Source of the DNA: Acidimicrobiaceae bacterium
GTDB lineage: Bacteria > Actinomycetota > Acidimicrobiia > Acidimicrobiales > Aldehydirespiratoraceae
Direction of reading: 5' to 3'
Length of the DNA stretch: 64,000 nt
Assembly (NCBI GenBank): GCA_009837445.1
Contig: VXTM01000052.1
Span: forward strand, 1-64,000
The position numbers and the translations under genes are program-made. Under the pieces are notes generated by a model, which was not told where the DNA came from, made no database searches, and saw only the letters and a program-made list of their open reading frames with translations. This document shows, piece by piece, positions 18,001 to 25,484 of the stretch (position 1 is the first letter of the stretch; every line of letters starts with the position of its first letter).

Positions 18001-18472
18001 CACCGCCGACGCGCTCGACGTGGACAAAGGCGCCGGTTGCGTGTGGTCCGCTCAGTGGCTCCGGGCGACGGTGACGCAGATGCTGCCGTGGGTGCCGGCG
18101 CACCGGACCGCGGTCGAGACCCACGGCGGCCTCGCCCAGTGGCTCGGCATGTGGGATCGCCTCAGCGCTGGCCAGCGGGCCGAAGCCCAGCGCCTGCACG
18201 ACGGCGGCGACCTCACCAGCGTCGCCTGTCCCATCACGGCCGCGGCTGACGGCACCCAACCCGCCGAGCAGAACCTGTCCTACCGACAGTGCCGCTGGGA
18301 GCTGGCCCGACCCGGGGTGTGGCACTGGACCCTCGACGCCGGATTCACCGACGGAACCCGGACCGTCACCGAGACCCTCGCCGAGGACATCACCTGGTTC
18401 CGGAGCTTCGACGCCTACACGAACCAGCGGACCTGGTGGCGCGACGGACGGGCTCAGCCGGTGGCGGGGTAG
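15080..18472 (+). CDS. Large Cys-rich exported protein, unknown (1130 aa)
   Basis: The product begins with a signal peptide (Arg-10, hydrophobic 12-27, cleavage near Ala-Ser-Ala-Asp at 30-33) and is rich in paired cysteines and tryptophan throughout. Residues about 205-245 hold two short Cys loops, CSREGFVWFSEYGGC and CSAIGGGYVRNPDDGWC. Around 520-630 there is a cadherin/Ig-like fold signature (SELLANDAC then GTDTFTYE and VATVAVRF), as in bacterial surface proteins. No C-terminal sorting signal or membrane helix is seen, so it is probably secreted or held by its partner lipoprotein. The GTG start immediately follows the lipoprotein stop. I recognise no full-length family. Binding or adhesion is a guess from the fold hint. 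Confidence 0.8.
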   Translation: MSVAVSAGGRALAWLLCLTLVLSVVAAGSASADHATSEDWEGAFDPAEHSTIVRYQYSRLLTHTFRCDVPSGCDWGVGTVHRLGATQERICEFLFTEVLWGDCSDSAPGGWTLVSSVEQIHDPPTWSLRYCTVSGWGQSPLEDDWGTTDGPIDAEGHRSNVDEIGESMWFDPVPVATSIHEPPFCGVWARTTPPEPGIDPVVVEPQSCSREGFVWFSEYGGCRPEDCSAIGGGYVRNPDDGWCEPAPPPGGILNSCIANFEILFPDLARRSSYDEPHERRAHCSGRRLNYVPVWVTDHDGDAQRAETSQTVTHRVLHITGATPVLNPPSTGFDWNPDNRCDGADELNVHPAVDYDCLQVSVTAQAGFAGANHSGSYFRASGCANPVGWAQTAERVCDSAAGVWYGTAQEHDPGAWTVTVGDLARAGTSDHLVSVPFVVDVADWGDADWLQITAVASDYWDSATHSTSRDTVTFRVARREGPPPSSDIIEVNVHEVADLPYSEGSRWVWWPRPGRWVPHIDDRRFVKIARSELLANDACPADLDCTDPAQWPVSVPAPEAQRCTSWAFKARPTSRMLSTGQGLVGCDDLNDATDAGVQYWPRHWAAGTDTFTYETPGGVATVAVRFTDAPPVSRDVLANVAGTTYHTAGFDAPAESSVRYCYVWNSRYNTCQRYKYRYYVGHVRSDNLSFAAELFTAGLRIDEIMDTDPEGDAAHLDLIAGHNPELSGGVGVHAASGGPSLWDLDETSASTYGNNPLCGYHGTCLSDAQLLTSFLRRPLDDPVNPDTGTALTGVSGCVQAGTASITTDLTIYRNPNNGKAAYPGELRHWTGEDPGAGCAPALAASCDAGPGAIPAWTLCLTLWPDSPGPQQLDLAYRACDERLDAFNADRAAAEAAGRTEADYCSEGTITVLLGDCIWDPTDAERAALAALVGWHSFLEALPEGSPGERWPPHPEVPGGDRHIVVANSPVWPRVATADALDVDKGAGCVWSAQWLRATVTQMLPWVPAHRTAVETHGGLAQWLGMWDRLSAGQRAEAQRLHDGGDLTSVACPITAAADGTQPAEQNLSYRQCRWELARPGVWHWTLDAGFTDGTRTVTETLAEDITWFRSFDAYTNQRTWWRDGRAQPVAG

Positions 18473-18481
18473 CGTCGAGGC

Positions 18482-18961
18482 ATGGTCGAGCTGCATCCGC
18501 TGTGCGAGCCGCTCGCGCCCCTGCTGGGGACCTGGCGCGGCTCGGGTGAGGGCAGCTACCCCACCATCGACGACTTCGCCTACACCGAGGAGCTCGTCTT
18601 CGGCCACGTCGGCAAGCCTTTCCTGTCGATGGTCCAGCGCAGCCGGGACCTCTCGACCGGCGCGCCGCTGCACGCCGAAGCCGGATACCTGCGGGCACAG
18701 CCCGACGGGGCCGTCGAGCTGACGGTGGCCCAGCCGTCGGGGATCGTGGAGACAGACGTGGGCACGGTGACCCCGACACCCGACGGCCTGGTCGTCGAGC
18801 TGGAGTCCGACCGGGTCGGCCTCACCCCGACGGCCAAGTCCGTCACCGCGGTGAGGCGCCGGCTCAGCCTGGCCGGCGCGACGCTGGTGTCGGAGCTGTG
18901 GATGGCCGCAGTGGGCGAGGCGGAACTGATCCACCACGTACGAGCAGAACTGTCCAGGTGA
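18482..18961 (+). CDS. Nitrobindin-like heme-binding beta-barrel protein
   Basis: A 159-residue protein with the nitrobindin/THAP4-like signature LLGTWRGSGEGSYPTIDDFAYTEEL near the N terminus (residues 13-38) and a C-terminal HHVRAEL where the family places its heme-ligating histidine. Nitrobindins are 10-stranded cytosolic barrels that bind ferric heme and react with nitric oxide or peroxynitrite. A TAGCGT box ends 6 nt before the ATG with no ribosome binding site, suggesting a leaderless mRNA. The hemQ gene two genes downstream gives a loose heme context. Confidence 0.87.
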   Translation: MVELHPLCEPLAPLLGTWRGSGEGSYPTIDDFAYTEELVFGHVGKPFLSMVQRSRDLSTGAPLHAEAGYLRAQPDGAVELTVAQPSGIVETDVGTVTPTPDGLVVELESDRVGLTPTAKSVTAVRRRLSLAGATLVSELWMAAVGEAELIHHVRAELSR

Positions 18962-18981
18962 GGCCGCTCTAGTCTGGAGCC

Positions 18982-19779
18982 ATGGCCACCAAATCGAGGA
19001 GCCAGCAGCGGCTGGTGCGGCCCTGGAGCGGCGACGAGGCGCCCGGCAGCCGGCGAGCGGACCGCCTGGCCTCCGAGGAGCCGATGGCCATCGAACTCGA
19101 CGACGTGCGGGTGGCCACCACCATGCGCACCCCGGGCAACGACTTCGAGCTGGCCGTCGGCTTCTGCTACGCCGAGGGGCTGCTCGACGGTCACGGGGTC
19201 ACCCAGGTCAAGTACTGCGCCAAGGGCTCCGCGGCGGCCACCGACTTCAACGTGGTGTCGGTGTCCACCGGCGGCAAGGCGCCGCCTCCCCGGCCCCGGC
19301 TGACCACCACCACCTCGTCGTGCGGTTTCTGTGGCACGAGCGAGATCGACGAACTCGTCACCAAGCTCACTCCGGTCACCGGCGACCCCCTGCCGTGGGA
19401 GGCGCTGGCCGCCGCGCCCGAGGAGCTCCGGCCCGGACAGGAGCTGTTCGACGCCACCGGCGCGGTCCACGCCGCCGGGGTGGTGGCGACCGACGGGTCA
19501 GTGGCCACCGTGCGAGAGGACGTGGGCCGCCACAACGCGGTGGACAAGCTCATCGGCCGGCTGTTCCTCGACGGCGAGCTTCCGGCCACCGGGCTCGGTC
19601 TGGTCGTCAGCGGCCGGGCCAGCTTCGAGCTGGTCCACAAGGCCTGGGCCGGCGGCTTCCGGGCTCTCGTGGCGGTGAGCGCGCCCACCGCGCTGGCCGC
19701 GGCCACCGCGGAGGCGGCCGGGATGCAGCTGGCCGGCTTCGCCCGCAACGGCGCCATGACCGTCTACGTCGACTACTAG
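18982..19779 (+). CDS. fdhD: FdhD sulfurtransferase for formate dehydrogenase
   Basis: A 265-residue FdhD family protein. It carries MAIELDDVRVATTMRTPGNDFELAVGF (about residues 35-61), the catalytic pair Cys-Gly-Phe-Cys at 114-117, and the conserved REDVGRHNAVDKLIG and VVSGRASFELVHKA blocks. FdhD passes sulfur from a cysteine desulfurase to the Mo-bis-PGD cofactor so that formate dehydrogenase becomes active. No formate dehydrogenase gene is in the window. A TAGTCT box lies 6 nt before the ATG, consistent with leaderless transcription. Confidence 0.95.
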   Translation: MATKSRSQQRLVRPWSGDEAPGSRRADRLASEEPMAIELDDVRVATTMRTPGNDFELAVGFCYAEGLLDGHGVTQVKYCAKGSAAATDFNVVSVSTGGKAPPPRPRLTTTTSSCGFCGTSEIDELVTKLTPVTGDPLPWEALAAAPEELRPGQELFDATGAVHAAGVVATDGSVATVREDVGRHNAVDKLIGRLFLDGELPATGLGLVVSGRASFELVHKAWAGGFRALVAVSAPTALAAATAEAAGMQLAGFARNGAMTVYVDY

Positions 19780-19815
19780 AGCCGACCGCCGGGCGGAGCT
19801 TCGTACACTGCCGTG

Positions 19816-20493
19816 ATGGACGAACCGGTGGGAGTGGGTGACGGGCTGGCGGTGGTGCACCTGTTCTGTGCCCGCACGCCCGGCACCGACGAAGCCGGGG
19901 TGCTGAGCGCGGTGAAGCAGGCCACCGAGGCCGGGGGCCAGGTGGTGACGGTGGCAGTGCTGGGCCACAAGGCGCAGCTGTGCCTCATGGGCCTCCACGA
20001 CGACGCCTGGGCGCTGCGCGACCTGCAGACCGGGCTGGGGCGCGCCGGACTCGACGTGGTGGACAGCTACGTGTCGATCACCGAGCTGTCGGAGTACGCG
20101 CTGGGCCTGCCCGCGGAGATGGCCGAGATGCGCCTGCGCCCGAAACTGCCCCCGCCCGGCAAGCCGGCCTGGTGCTTCTACCCCATGACCAAACGGCGCA
20201 ACGCCGGCCAGAACTGGTACGAGTTGCCCTTCGACGAGCGCAAGGAGCTCATGCACGAACACGGGGCCTCGGGGCGCAAATTCGCGGGACGCATCGTGCA
20301 GCTCGTCACCGCCTCCACCGGGCTCGACGACTGGGAGTGGGGTGTGACCCTCTTCGGCGAGGACCTCCGCGCCCTCAAGGAGACCGTGTACACAATGCGC
20401 TACGACCGGGCCTCGGCCGCCTACGCCGAATTCGGCCCCTTCGTCACCGGCCTGGTCGGACCCGTCGACGAGATCCTCGCACGGACCCGCTAG
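19816..20493 (+). CDS. hemQ: Coproheme decarboxylase HemQ (chlorite dismutase family)
   Basis: A chlorite-dismutase-fold protein of about 225 residues. FYPMTKRRNAGQNWYELPFDERKELMHEHGASGRKFAG in the C-terminal half matches HemQ, including the Tyr region and the His of the heme site, and DDWEWGVTLFGEDLRALK follows. HemQ oxidatively decarboxylates coproheme to heme b, the last step of the coproporphyrin-dependent route used by Actinomycetota and Bacillota. The ATG at 19816 is preferred because TACACT ends 6 nt before it; a GTG at 19813 is the alternative. Confidence 0.93.
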   Translation: MDEPVGVGDGLAVVHLFCARTPGTDEAGVLSAVKQATEAGGQVVTVAVLGHKAQLCLMGLHDDAWALRDLQTGLGRAGLDVVDSYVSITELSEYALGLPAEMAEMRLRPKLPPPGKPAWCFYPMTKRRNAGQNWYELPFDERKELMHEHGASGRKFAGRIVQLVTASTGLDDWEWGVTLFGEDLRALKETVYTMRYDRASAAYAEFGPFVTGLVGPVDEILARTR

Positions 20494-20539
20494 AGGCCGG
20501 GCGGGTGGCCGCAACCCATAGGCCCCGCAGGCCCCGCCA

Positions 20540-21289
20540 GTGACCGGGGCGCCCGCCGGCTTCAGGGCGGTCTGGGACCGCGCCGGCGCCGTCGAAGGCT
20601 GGCTGACCCCCGAGCAGGGCCGGAGGCTGTTCGACGCGGCCCGGCAGCTGGGCCCGGGTGCGACCATCGTCGAGATCGGCAGCTTCAGGGGCCGCTCCAC
20701 CATCGTGCTGGCCTGGGCCGCGCCCGCTGATGCCGAGGTGGTGGCCATCGACCCGCACGGAGGCGGCGACCGCGGCCCCCAGGAGATCGCGCCCGACGCG
20801 GCCCGCGGCGACGCCGACCATGCCGCCTTCACCAACAACCTCGTCGCCGCGGGGGTGGGGAACCGGGTCAGGCACGTGCGCAAGCTGTCGGCCGACGCCC
20901 TGGACGACGTGCCGGGCGAGGTGGACCTGTTGTTCGTGGACGGCGCCCACCGCCTCGGTCCGGCCCGGGCCGACATCGTGCGGTGGGGCGACCGGGTCGG
21001 GGACGGTGGCACGATGCTGGTTCACGACGCCTTCAGCTCGGTGGGCGTGACCCTGGCCCTGCTGTCGACCACCGCGATCAGCCGCGGATGGAGCTACACC
21101 GGCCGCGTCGGGTCGCTGGCCGGATTCCGCCGCGCCGACCTGTTGCCCCGGGATCGCCTGATCGACGCGGCCCGGCAGGCCGCTCAACTGCCGTGGTTCG
21201 CTCGCAATCTCGCCATCAAGTGCCTGATCGTCGCCAGGATGGGTCGCCTGACCCGCCTGCTCGGGCACCGGGGCGGTTGGCCCTACTGA
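20540..21289 (+). CDS. Class I SAM-dependent methyltransferase (Methyltransf_24 type)
   Basis: 249 residues with a Rossmann methyltransferase core: TIVEIGSFRGRSTIVLA (motif I, about residues 41-57), AEVVAIDPHGGG (motif II, about 64-75), EVDLLFVDGAHRLGPARADIVRW (about 133-155) and GGTMLVHDAFSS (about 162-173). The DGAH block is characteristic of small-molecule or sugar methyltransferases linked to glycan gene clusters. The substrate is unknown. A second protein of the same kind is encoded at 28148-28780 and keeps the same EIGSxxGxS, VDGxH and HD blocks. The start is a GTG without a clear ribosome binding site. Confidence 0.8.
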   Translation: MTGAPAGFRAVWDRAGAVEGWLTPEQGRRLFDAARQLGPGATIVEIGSFRGRSTIVLAWAAPADAEVVAIDPHGGGDRGPQEIAPDAARGDADHAAFTNNLVAAGVGNRVRHVRKLSADALDDVPGEVDLLFVDGAHRLGPARADIVRWGDRVGDGGTMLVHDAFSSVGVTLALLSTTAISRGWSYTGRVGSLAGFRRADLLPRDRLIDAARQAAQLPWFARNLAIKCLIVARMGRLTRLLGHRGGWPY

Positions 21290-21324
21290 CAACCGCCCCA
21301 ACGCCAGGGGTTAGGGTGCCCGGC

Positions 21325-22050
21325 GTGGGAACACCGACGGCTGCCGGTGACGGTCAAAGGCTCCGGCCCGCCGGCGAGGCCGACATCCTGCGCTGGGCTG
21401 AGAGCCTGGCCGGCATAGCCCAGACCGGGCTCGGCTTCACCGAGAGCCGTTACGAGCAGGAGCGCTTCGAGGAGGTGCTGGCCGTGGCCGCCGACATCCG
21501 GGCCCACAGCGCGGTCGGGATCGACACCGGCGACCAGGTGCAGGACTGGCTCGACGGCGTCGGCTCGGGCATCGCCGGGTACGTCACGCCGAAGATCACT
21601 GTCGGCGCGATCGTCGGCGACGACGACGGCCGCATCCTGCTGGTGCAGCGGGCCGACTCCGGCTGGTGGCTGTACCCCACCGGCTGGTCCGACGTCGGCT
21701 ACTCGCCGTCGGAAGTGGCCGTCAAGGAGGTCCGGGAGGAGACCGGCATCGACTGCGAGGTGGTCCGTCCCATCGCCATCCTCGACGGCATGCGACTCGG
21801 CTTCCACCGCGTGCCGCTGGTGTCCATCGTGTTCCACTGCCGCAGCCTCGGAGGGGAACTCGAACCGCACCCGCTGGAATGCTCCGACGTGGGCTTCTTC
21901 GCCGAGGGCGAGCTGCCCGAGCGCACCGCCCGACCCGAGCTGTGGGCCCCGCACGCCTTCAGCGCCATCCGTGGAGAGTCCGTAGAGGTGCTCTTCGATC
22001 ATCCCCGAGACCCGCCCTGGCAAGGCGGCGAGACCGGAGTGGAGGGCTAG
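21325..22050 (+). CDS. Nudix hydrolase with N-terminal Nudix_N domain
   Basis: A 241-residue protein. Residues about 15-60 (ILRWAESLAGIAQTGLGFTESRYEQERFEEVL) match the helical N-terminal domain found before certain Nudix enzymes that act on nucleoside diphosphate-linked substrates. The Nudix box lies within GYSPSEVAVKEVREETGIDCEV, following a PTGWSDVGYSPSE lead rather than the usual GG. The substrate cannot be inferred. GTG 21325 is chosen because TAGGGT ends 7 nt upstream; GTG 21316 is also in frame. Cytosolic. Confidence 0.88.
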   Translation: MGTPTAAGDGQRLRPAGEADILRWAESLAGIAQTGLGFTESRYEQERFEEVLAVAADIRAHSAVGIDTGDQVQDWLDGVGSGIAGYVTPKITVGAIVGDDDGRILLVQRADSGWWLYPTGWSDVGYSPSEVAVKEVREETGIDCEVVRPIAILDGMRLGFHRVPLVSIVFHCRSLGGELEPHPLECSDVGFFAEGELPERTARPELWAPHAFSAIRGESVEVLFDHPRDPPWQGGETGVEG

Positions 22051-22944
22051 CTAGCCGCTGTCACGCAGGAACTGCTCGACCTCGGCCACCAGCCGGTCGG
22101 GGTCGTCGCGCAGGGAAGCCTTCGGGCGGGCTCGCTCCCGGCTGGCGTCCCAGGCCTTCTCGAGGCGGCCGACATACTCGGCGGTCTCGTCGTCCTCGGC
22201 CACGATCCGGGTGATCTCCCGCTCGTAGGCCTCGGCCCGCTGCTCGAGGTCGGAGATGGGAACCGGGGCCCTCATCACCGTGCACACCCGCTTCACCAGC
22301 GCGAGCGCCGCCTTGGGAGAGGGCGCGGCCGGCATGTACGACGGCACCGCCGACCAGAACGAGGCGGTGGGGTAGCCGGCGGTCATGAAAGCGGACGAGA
22401 GCACCCCGACGATTCCTGTGGGGCCCTCGTAGCCGGACGGGGTGAGGTCGAGCTCGGCCCGCAGCTCGGTGTCCTCGGCGGAGCCGTACACCTCCACATC
22501 GCGGCTGTGGGGCACCTCGGCCAGCAGTGCACCCAGGGTCACAACCCTCTTCACCCCCAGCGAGGCGGCCAGGGTGACCAGCTGCTCGGAGAAGGTGCGC
22601 CACCGCAGCTGCGGCTCGGTGCCGATCAGCACCACCGCGTCGATGGCGGGGTCGGCCAGGCGGGCCACCCGCACCTCGTTGGCGGGCCATGTGATGTGCC
22701 GGGCCTTGCCGTCATCCAGGCGCACCATGGGACGGCTGGCCGTGAAGTCGAAGAACGGCTCGGGATCGATCTCGGCTACCGGCTCGCATCCCCAGCGGTC
22801 GGCCAGGTGCGAGGCCGCGGTGGTGGCCGCGTCTCCGGCGTCGTTCCAGCCCTCGAAGGCAGCAATCAGGGTGGGGCCGTCGAGCTGTGGTTTGGGCTCT
22901 GACCACCGGACATGGGATGGTTCTATCGACACGGGCGCCACCAT
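22051..22944 (-). CDS. PAC2 family protein
   Basis: A 297-residue actinobacterial PAC2 protein. It has LIAAFEGWNDAGDAATTAASHLADRWG near the N terminus (about residues 26-52), ITWPANEVRVARL, VVLIGTEPQLRWRTF, and VVTLGALLAEVPHSR in the middle. The C terminus is helical and charged. PAC2 proteins are related to proteasome assembly chaperones in archaea and eukaryotes; the actinobacterial members have an uncertain role. The ATG at 22944 sits inside a TATGGT box that is 7 nt before a GTG at codon 5, so the real start may be 22932. It is convergent with the Nudix gene. Confidence 0.88.
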   Translation of the reverse strand: MVAPVSIEPSHVRWSEPKPQLDGPTLIAAFEGWNDAGDAATTAASHLADRWGCEPVAEIDPEPFFDFTASRPMVRLDDGKARHITWPANEVRVARLADPAIDAVVLIGTEPQLRWRTFSEQLVTLAASLGVKRVVTLGALLAEVPHSRDVEVYGSAEDTELRAELDLTPSGYEGPTGIVGVLSSAFMTAGYPTASFWSAVPSYMPAAPSPKAALALVKRVCTVMRAPVPISDLEQRAEAYEREITRIVAEDDETAEYVGRLEKAWDASRERARPKASLRDDPDRLVAEVEQFLRDSG

Positions 22945-22987
22945 ACCGCCGGTTCCGAAACTCGGGCCGTATCGGCCTCCGGCGCGG

Positions 22988-24946
22988 TCAAGCCAGCTCG
23001 GGGCGGTCGCGGAAGTGCTCCAGGGCCTCCGGGTTGGCCATCGCCGACGTGTTGGGGACCGGCCGCCCGCAGATCACGTCCCGCACCGCCGTCTCGGTCA
23101 TCTTGCCCGACCGGGTGCGGGGAATGTCGGGCACCGCGGCGATCACTGCGGGCACATGCCTCGGGGACAGCTCCGAGCGGATGCGAACCCGGATGGTGTC
23201 TCGCAGCTCGTCGGTCAGCTCATGTCCGGGAGCCATCCGCACGAACAGCACGACGCGGGTGTCGGCCCCCCACGGCTGGCCGACCGCAATGCTCTCGGAC
23301 ACCTCGTCGAGGTTGTCGACGCGCGAGTAGATCTCGGCGGTGCCGATGCGCACCCCGCCGGGATTGAGGGTGGCGTCGGAACGGCCCGAGATAACGAACC
23401 CTCCCGACGGGGTCCGCGACGCGAAGTCGCCGTGGTGCCAGACGCCGGCGATCCGCTCGAAGTAGGCGACCCGGTAGCGGGCGTCGCCGGGGTCGTCCCA
23501 GAAGCGCAGCGGCGTGGACGGGAACGGGCCGCGGCACACCAGCTCGCCCTCGACTCCGGTGGGGAGCGACCGGCCCTCCGAGTCCACCACGTCGATGTCC
23601 ATGCCCAACCCGGGACGCTGGATCTCGCCGCGGTGCACCGGCGCGGTCGGATCACCCGCCACCAGGCAGCCGCACAGGTCGGTGCCGCCCGAGATCGACG
23701 CCAGGTGCACATCGGCCTTCACGTTGGCGTGCACCCAGTCGAACCCCTCGGCCACCAGCGTCGAGCCGGTCGAGGTGATGGTGCGCAGCGACGACAGGTC
23801 GTGGGTGGCCGCGGGCCGGATGCCGGCGTTGCTGCAGGCGTCGATGAACTTGGCGGACGTGCCGAACAGCGTGACCTGAGTCTCGTCGACCAGGTCGAAG
23901 AGCCGGTCGGCCCCCGGGTGGGCGGGCGAGCCGTCGTACAGCACTGCGGCGGCACCGCAGGCGAGCGTCGAGGCCAGCCAGTTCCACATCATCCAGCCGG
24001 TGGTGGTGAAGTAGAACACCCGGTCGCCGGGCCGCACATCGCAGTGGAGCCGGTGCTCGCACAGGTGCTTGACCAGCAGCCCGCCGGTCCGGTGCACGAT
24101 GCACTTGGGCGGGCCGGTGGTGCCCGAGGAGTACAGCACGTACCAGGGGTGGTCGAAGGGCAGCTCCCGGAACACGACCGGGGTGGGTGCTGCACCGAAC
24201 CCGGCGCCGTAGCCGTCGAGCCAGCCCGGCTCCACCAGCACCGTGCGGTTGAGCGAACCCAGGTTGGCGGATATGTCGCGCAGGCGCTCGGTGCAGTCGT
24301 GGCGGCGGCCACCGTAGGGGTAGTCGGCGCAGGCGAACAGCACGGTCGGCGATATCTGGCTGAAGCGGTCCAGCACCCCGGTGGTGCCGAAGTCCGGCGA
24401 CGTGGAGCTGAACACCGCGCCCAGCCCGGCCGCGGCCAGCATGACGGCGTAGGTCTCGGGGCGGTTGGGGAGCCAGGCCGCCACCCGGTCCCCGGGCCCG
24501 ACGCCGGCGTCGATCAGCAGCTGCTGCACCCGGCCGGTCATGTCGTGCAGCTCGGACCGGGTGAGTTCGGCGGCCTCGCCGTCCTCGCCGCGGAAGATCA
24601 CCGCGACGTCGTCGGACACCGGTCCGAGCAGATTCTCGGCCACGTTCAGGCGGGCGTCGGGCAGGAACCGGGTGCGCCGTAGCCGGTCGCCTCCGTCGGT
24701 GCAAGCGTCCTCGCCGGGGATCTCGACCAGGCGCTCGCCCCGGTCGCCCTGGACGTCGCACCAGTCCCACACCGAGGCCCAGAACTCGCCGCTGTGTTCC
24801 ACCGACCAGCGGTGCAGGCTCTCGAAGTCGCCGGCGTCGACGCCGCGGCTGTCGCGCAGCCAAGCCCTGAACTGCTCGAGGTTGGACCCAGCCACCCGCT
24901 CCGGCGACGGCGTCCACAGGGGCGGGGCCGCCTCGACGCCGGTCAC
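22988..24946 (-). CDS. aacS: Acetoacetyl-CoA synthetase
   Basis: A 652-residue ANL superfamily enzyme of the acetoacetate-CoA ligase type. The adenylation motif is VLYSSGTTGPPKCIVH (about residues 269-284), and TTTGWMMWNW follows. The A8 hinge reads SGRSDATLNPGGVRIGTAEIY, and the catalytic Lys is in RTRSGKMTE near the C terminus. The N terminus (LEQFRAWL, LHRWSVEHSGEFWASVWDWCDV) is specific to AacS. It activates acetoacetate to acetoacetyl-CoA with ATP. The GTG start overlaps the GNAT gene stop by GTGA, so the two are coupled. Confidence 0.94.
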   Translation of the reverse strand: MTGVEAAPPLWTPSPERVAGSNLEQFRAWLRDSRGVDAGDFESLHRWSVEHSGEFWASVWDWCDVQGDRGERLVEIPGEDACTDGGDRLRRTRFLPDARLNVAENLLGPVSDDVAVIFRGEDGEAAELTRSELHDMTGRVQQLLIDAGVGPGDRVAAWLPNRPETYAVMLAAAGLGAVFSSTSPDFGTTGVLDRFSQISPTVLFACADYPYGGRRHDCTERLRDISANLGSLNRTVLVEPGWLDGYGAGFGAAPTPVVFRELPFDHPWYVLYSSGTTGPPKCIVHRTGGLLVKHLCEHRLHCDVRPGDRVFYFTTTGWMMWNWLASTLACGAAAVLYDGSPAHPGADRLFDLVDETQVTLFGTSAKFIDACSNAGIRPAATHDLSSLRTITSTGSTLVAEGFDWVHANVKADVHLASISGGTDLCGCLVAGDPTAPVHRGEIQRPGLGMDIDVVDSEGRSLPTGVEGELVCRGPFPSTPLRFWDDPGDARYRVAYFERIAGVWHHGDFASRTPSGGFVISGRSDATLNPGGVRIGTAEIYSRVDNLDEVSESIAVGQPWGADTRVVLFVRMAPGHELTDELRDTIRVRIRSELSPRHVPAVIAAVPDIPRTRSGKMTETAVRDVICGRPVPNTSAMANPEALEHFRDRPELA

Positions 24947-25410
24947 AGCGTGTAGCGGTACACGTTCGACTCCCGCTGCTGGAAGCCCATCCGGGCGTAC
25001 AGGCGGTTGGCGGCCTCCCGGGCGGGCCGCGACGTGAGGTCCGTGCTGCGTGCCCCCAGCTGTCGGGCCCTGTCGAGCGCGGCCTCGCTGAGCATCTCAC
25101 CCACCCGCCGGCCCCGCATCGTCTTGTCCACCACCACGTCCTCTATGCGGGTGCGCACGCCGGTGGGGATGCGGAAGGCGACCAGGGTGAGCGCGCCGAC
25201 GATGCGCCCCCGGTGCCGGGCCACGAACAGCACCGTCGCGGGCGACGCCACGATCTCGGCGAGCTCGGCCCGGCTGGGGGGCGGGTTCGACGACGACAGC
25301 TGCGGGATCAGCCGGTCCATCGCCTCCACAAGGTCGTCGGTGACGGCCAGGCACTCGCGGACCTCGACCTCGGCGGCCTCGGGCTCCATCTCGCCTCCGG
25401 GTGCAGTCAC
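24943..25410 (-). CDS. GNAT family N-acetyltransferase
   Basis: A 155-residue acetyltransferase. The acetyl-CoA binding region reads IEDVVVDKTMRGRRVGEMLSEAALDRARQLGA (about residues 89-120), with Arg-Gly-Arg-Arg-Val-Gly as the pyrophosphate loop, followed by REAANRLYARMGFQQRESNVYRY typical of the family C terminus. The acceptor is unknown. The GTG start gives a seven-residue lead before an internal Met at 25389. Its stop overlaps the start of the acetoacetyl-CoA synthetase gene, though a functional link is not evident. Confidence 0.85.
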   Translation of the reverse strand: MTAPGGEMEPEAAEVEVRECLAVTDDLVEAMDRLIPQLSSSNPPPSRAELAEIVASPATVLFVARHRGRIVGALTLVAFRIPTGVRTRIEDVVVDKTMRGRRVGEMLSEAALDRARQLGARSTDLTSRPAREAANRLYARMGFQQRESNVYRYTL

Positions 25411-25484
25411 GACAGCGGAGGGTAGACGAAGAGGGCCGCCGCCGGTCGCTCCGGCCGGCACCGGCGCCCATCCGCGGCCCGCTG

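Noticed and set aside
22442-24682. 746-codon plus-strand frame across PAC2 and acetoacetyl-CoA synthetase
   Set aside because: The minus-strand proteins match known families end to end; the plus frame shows no domain and the composition of an antisense shadow.
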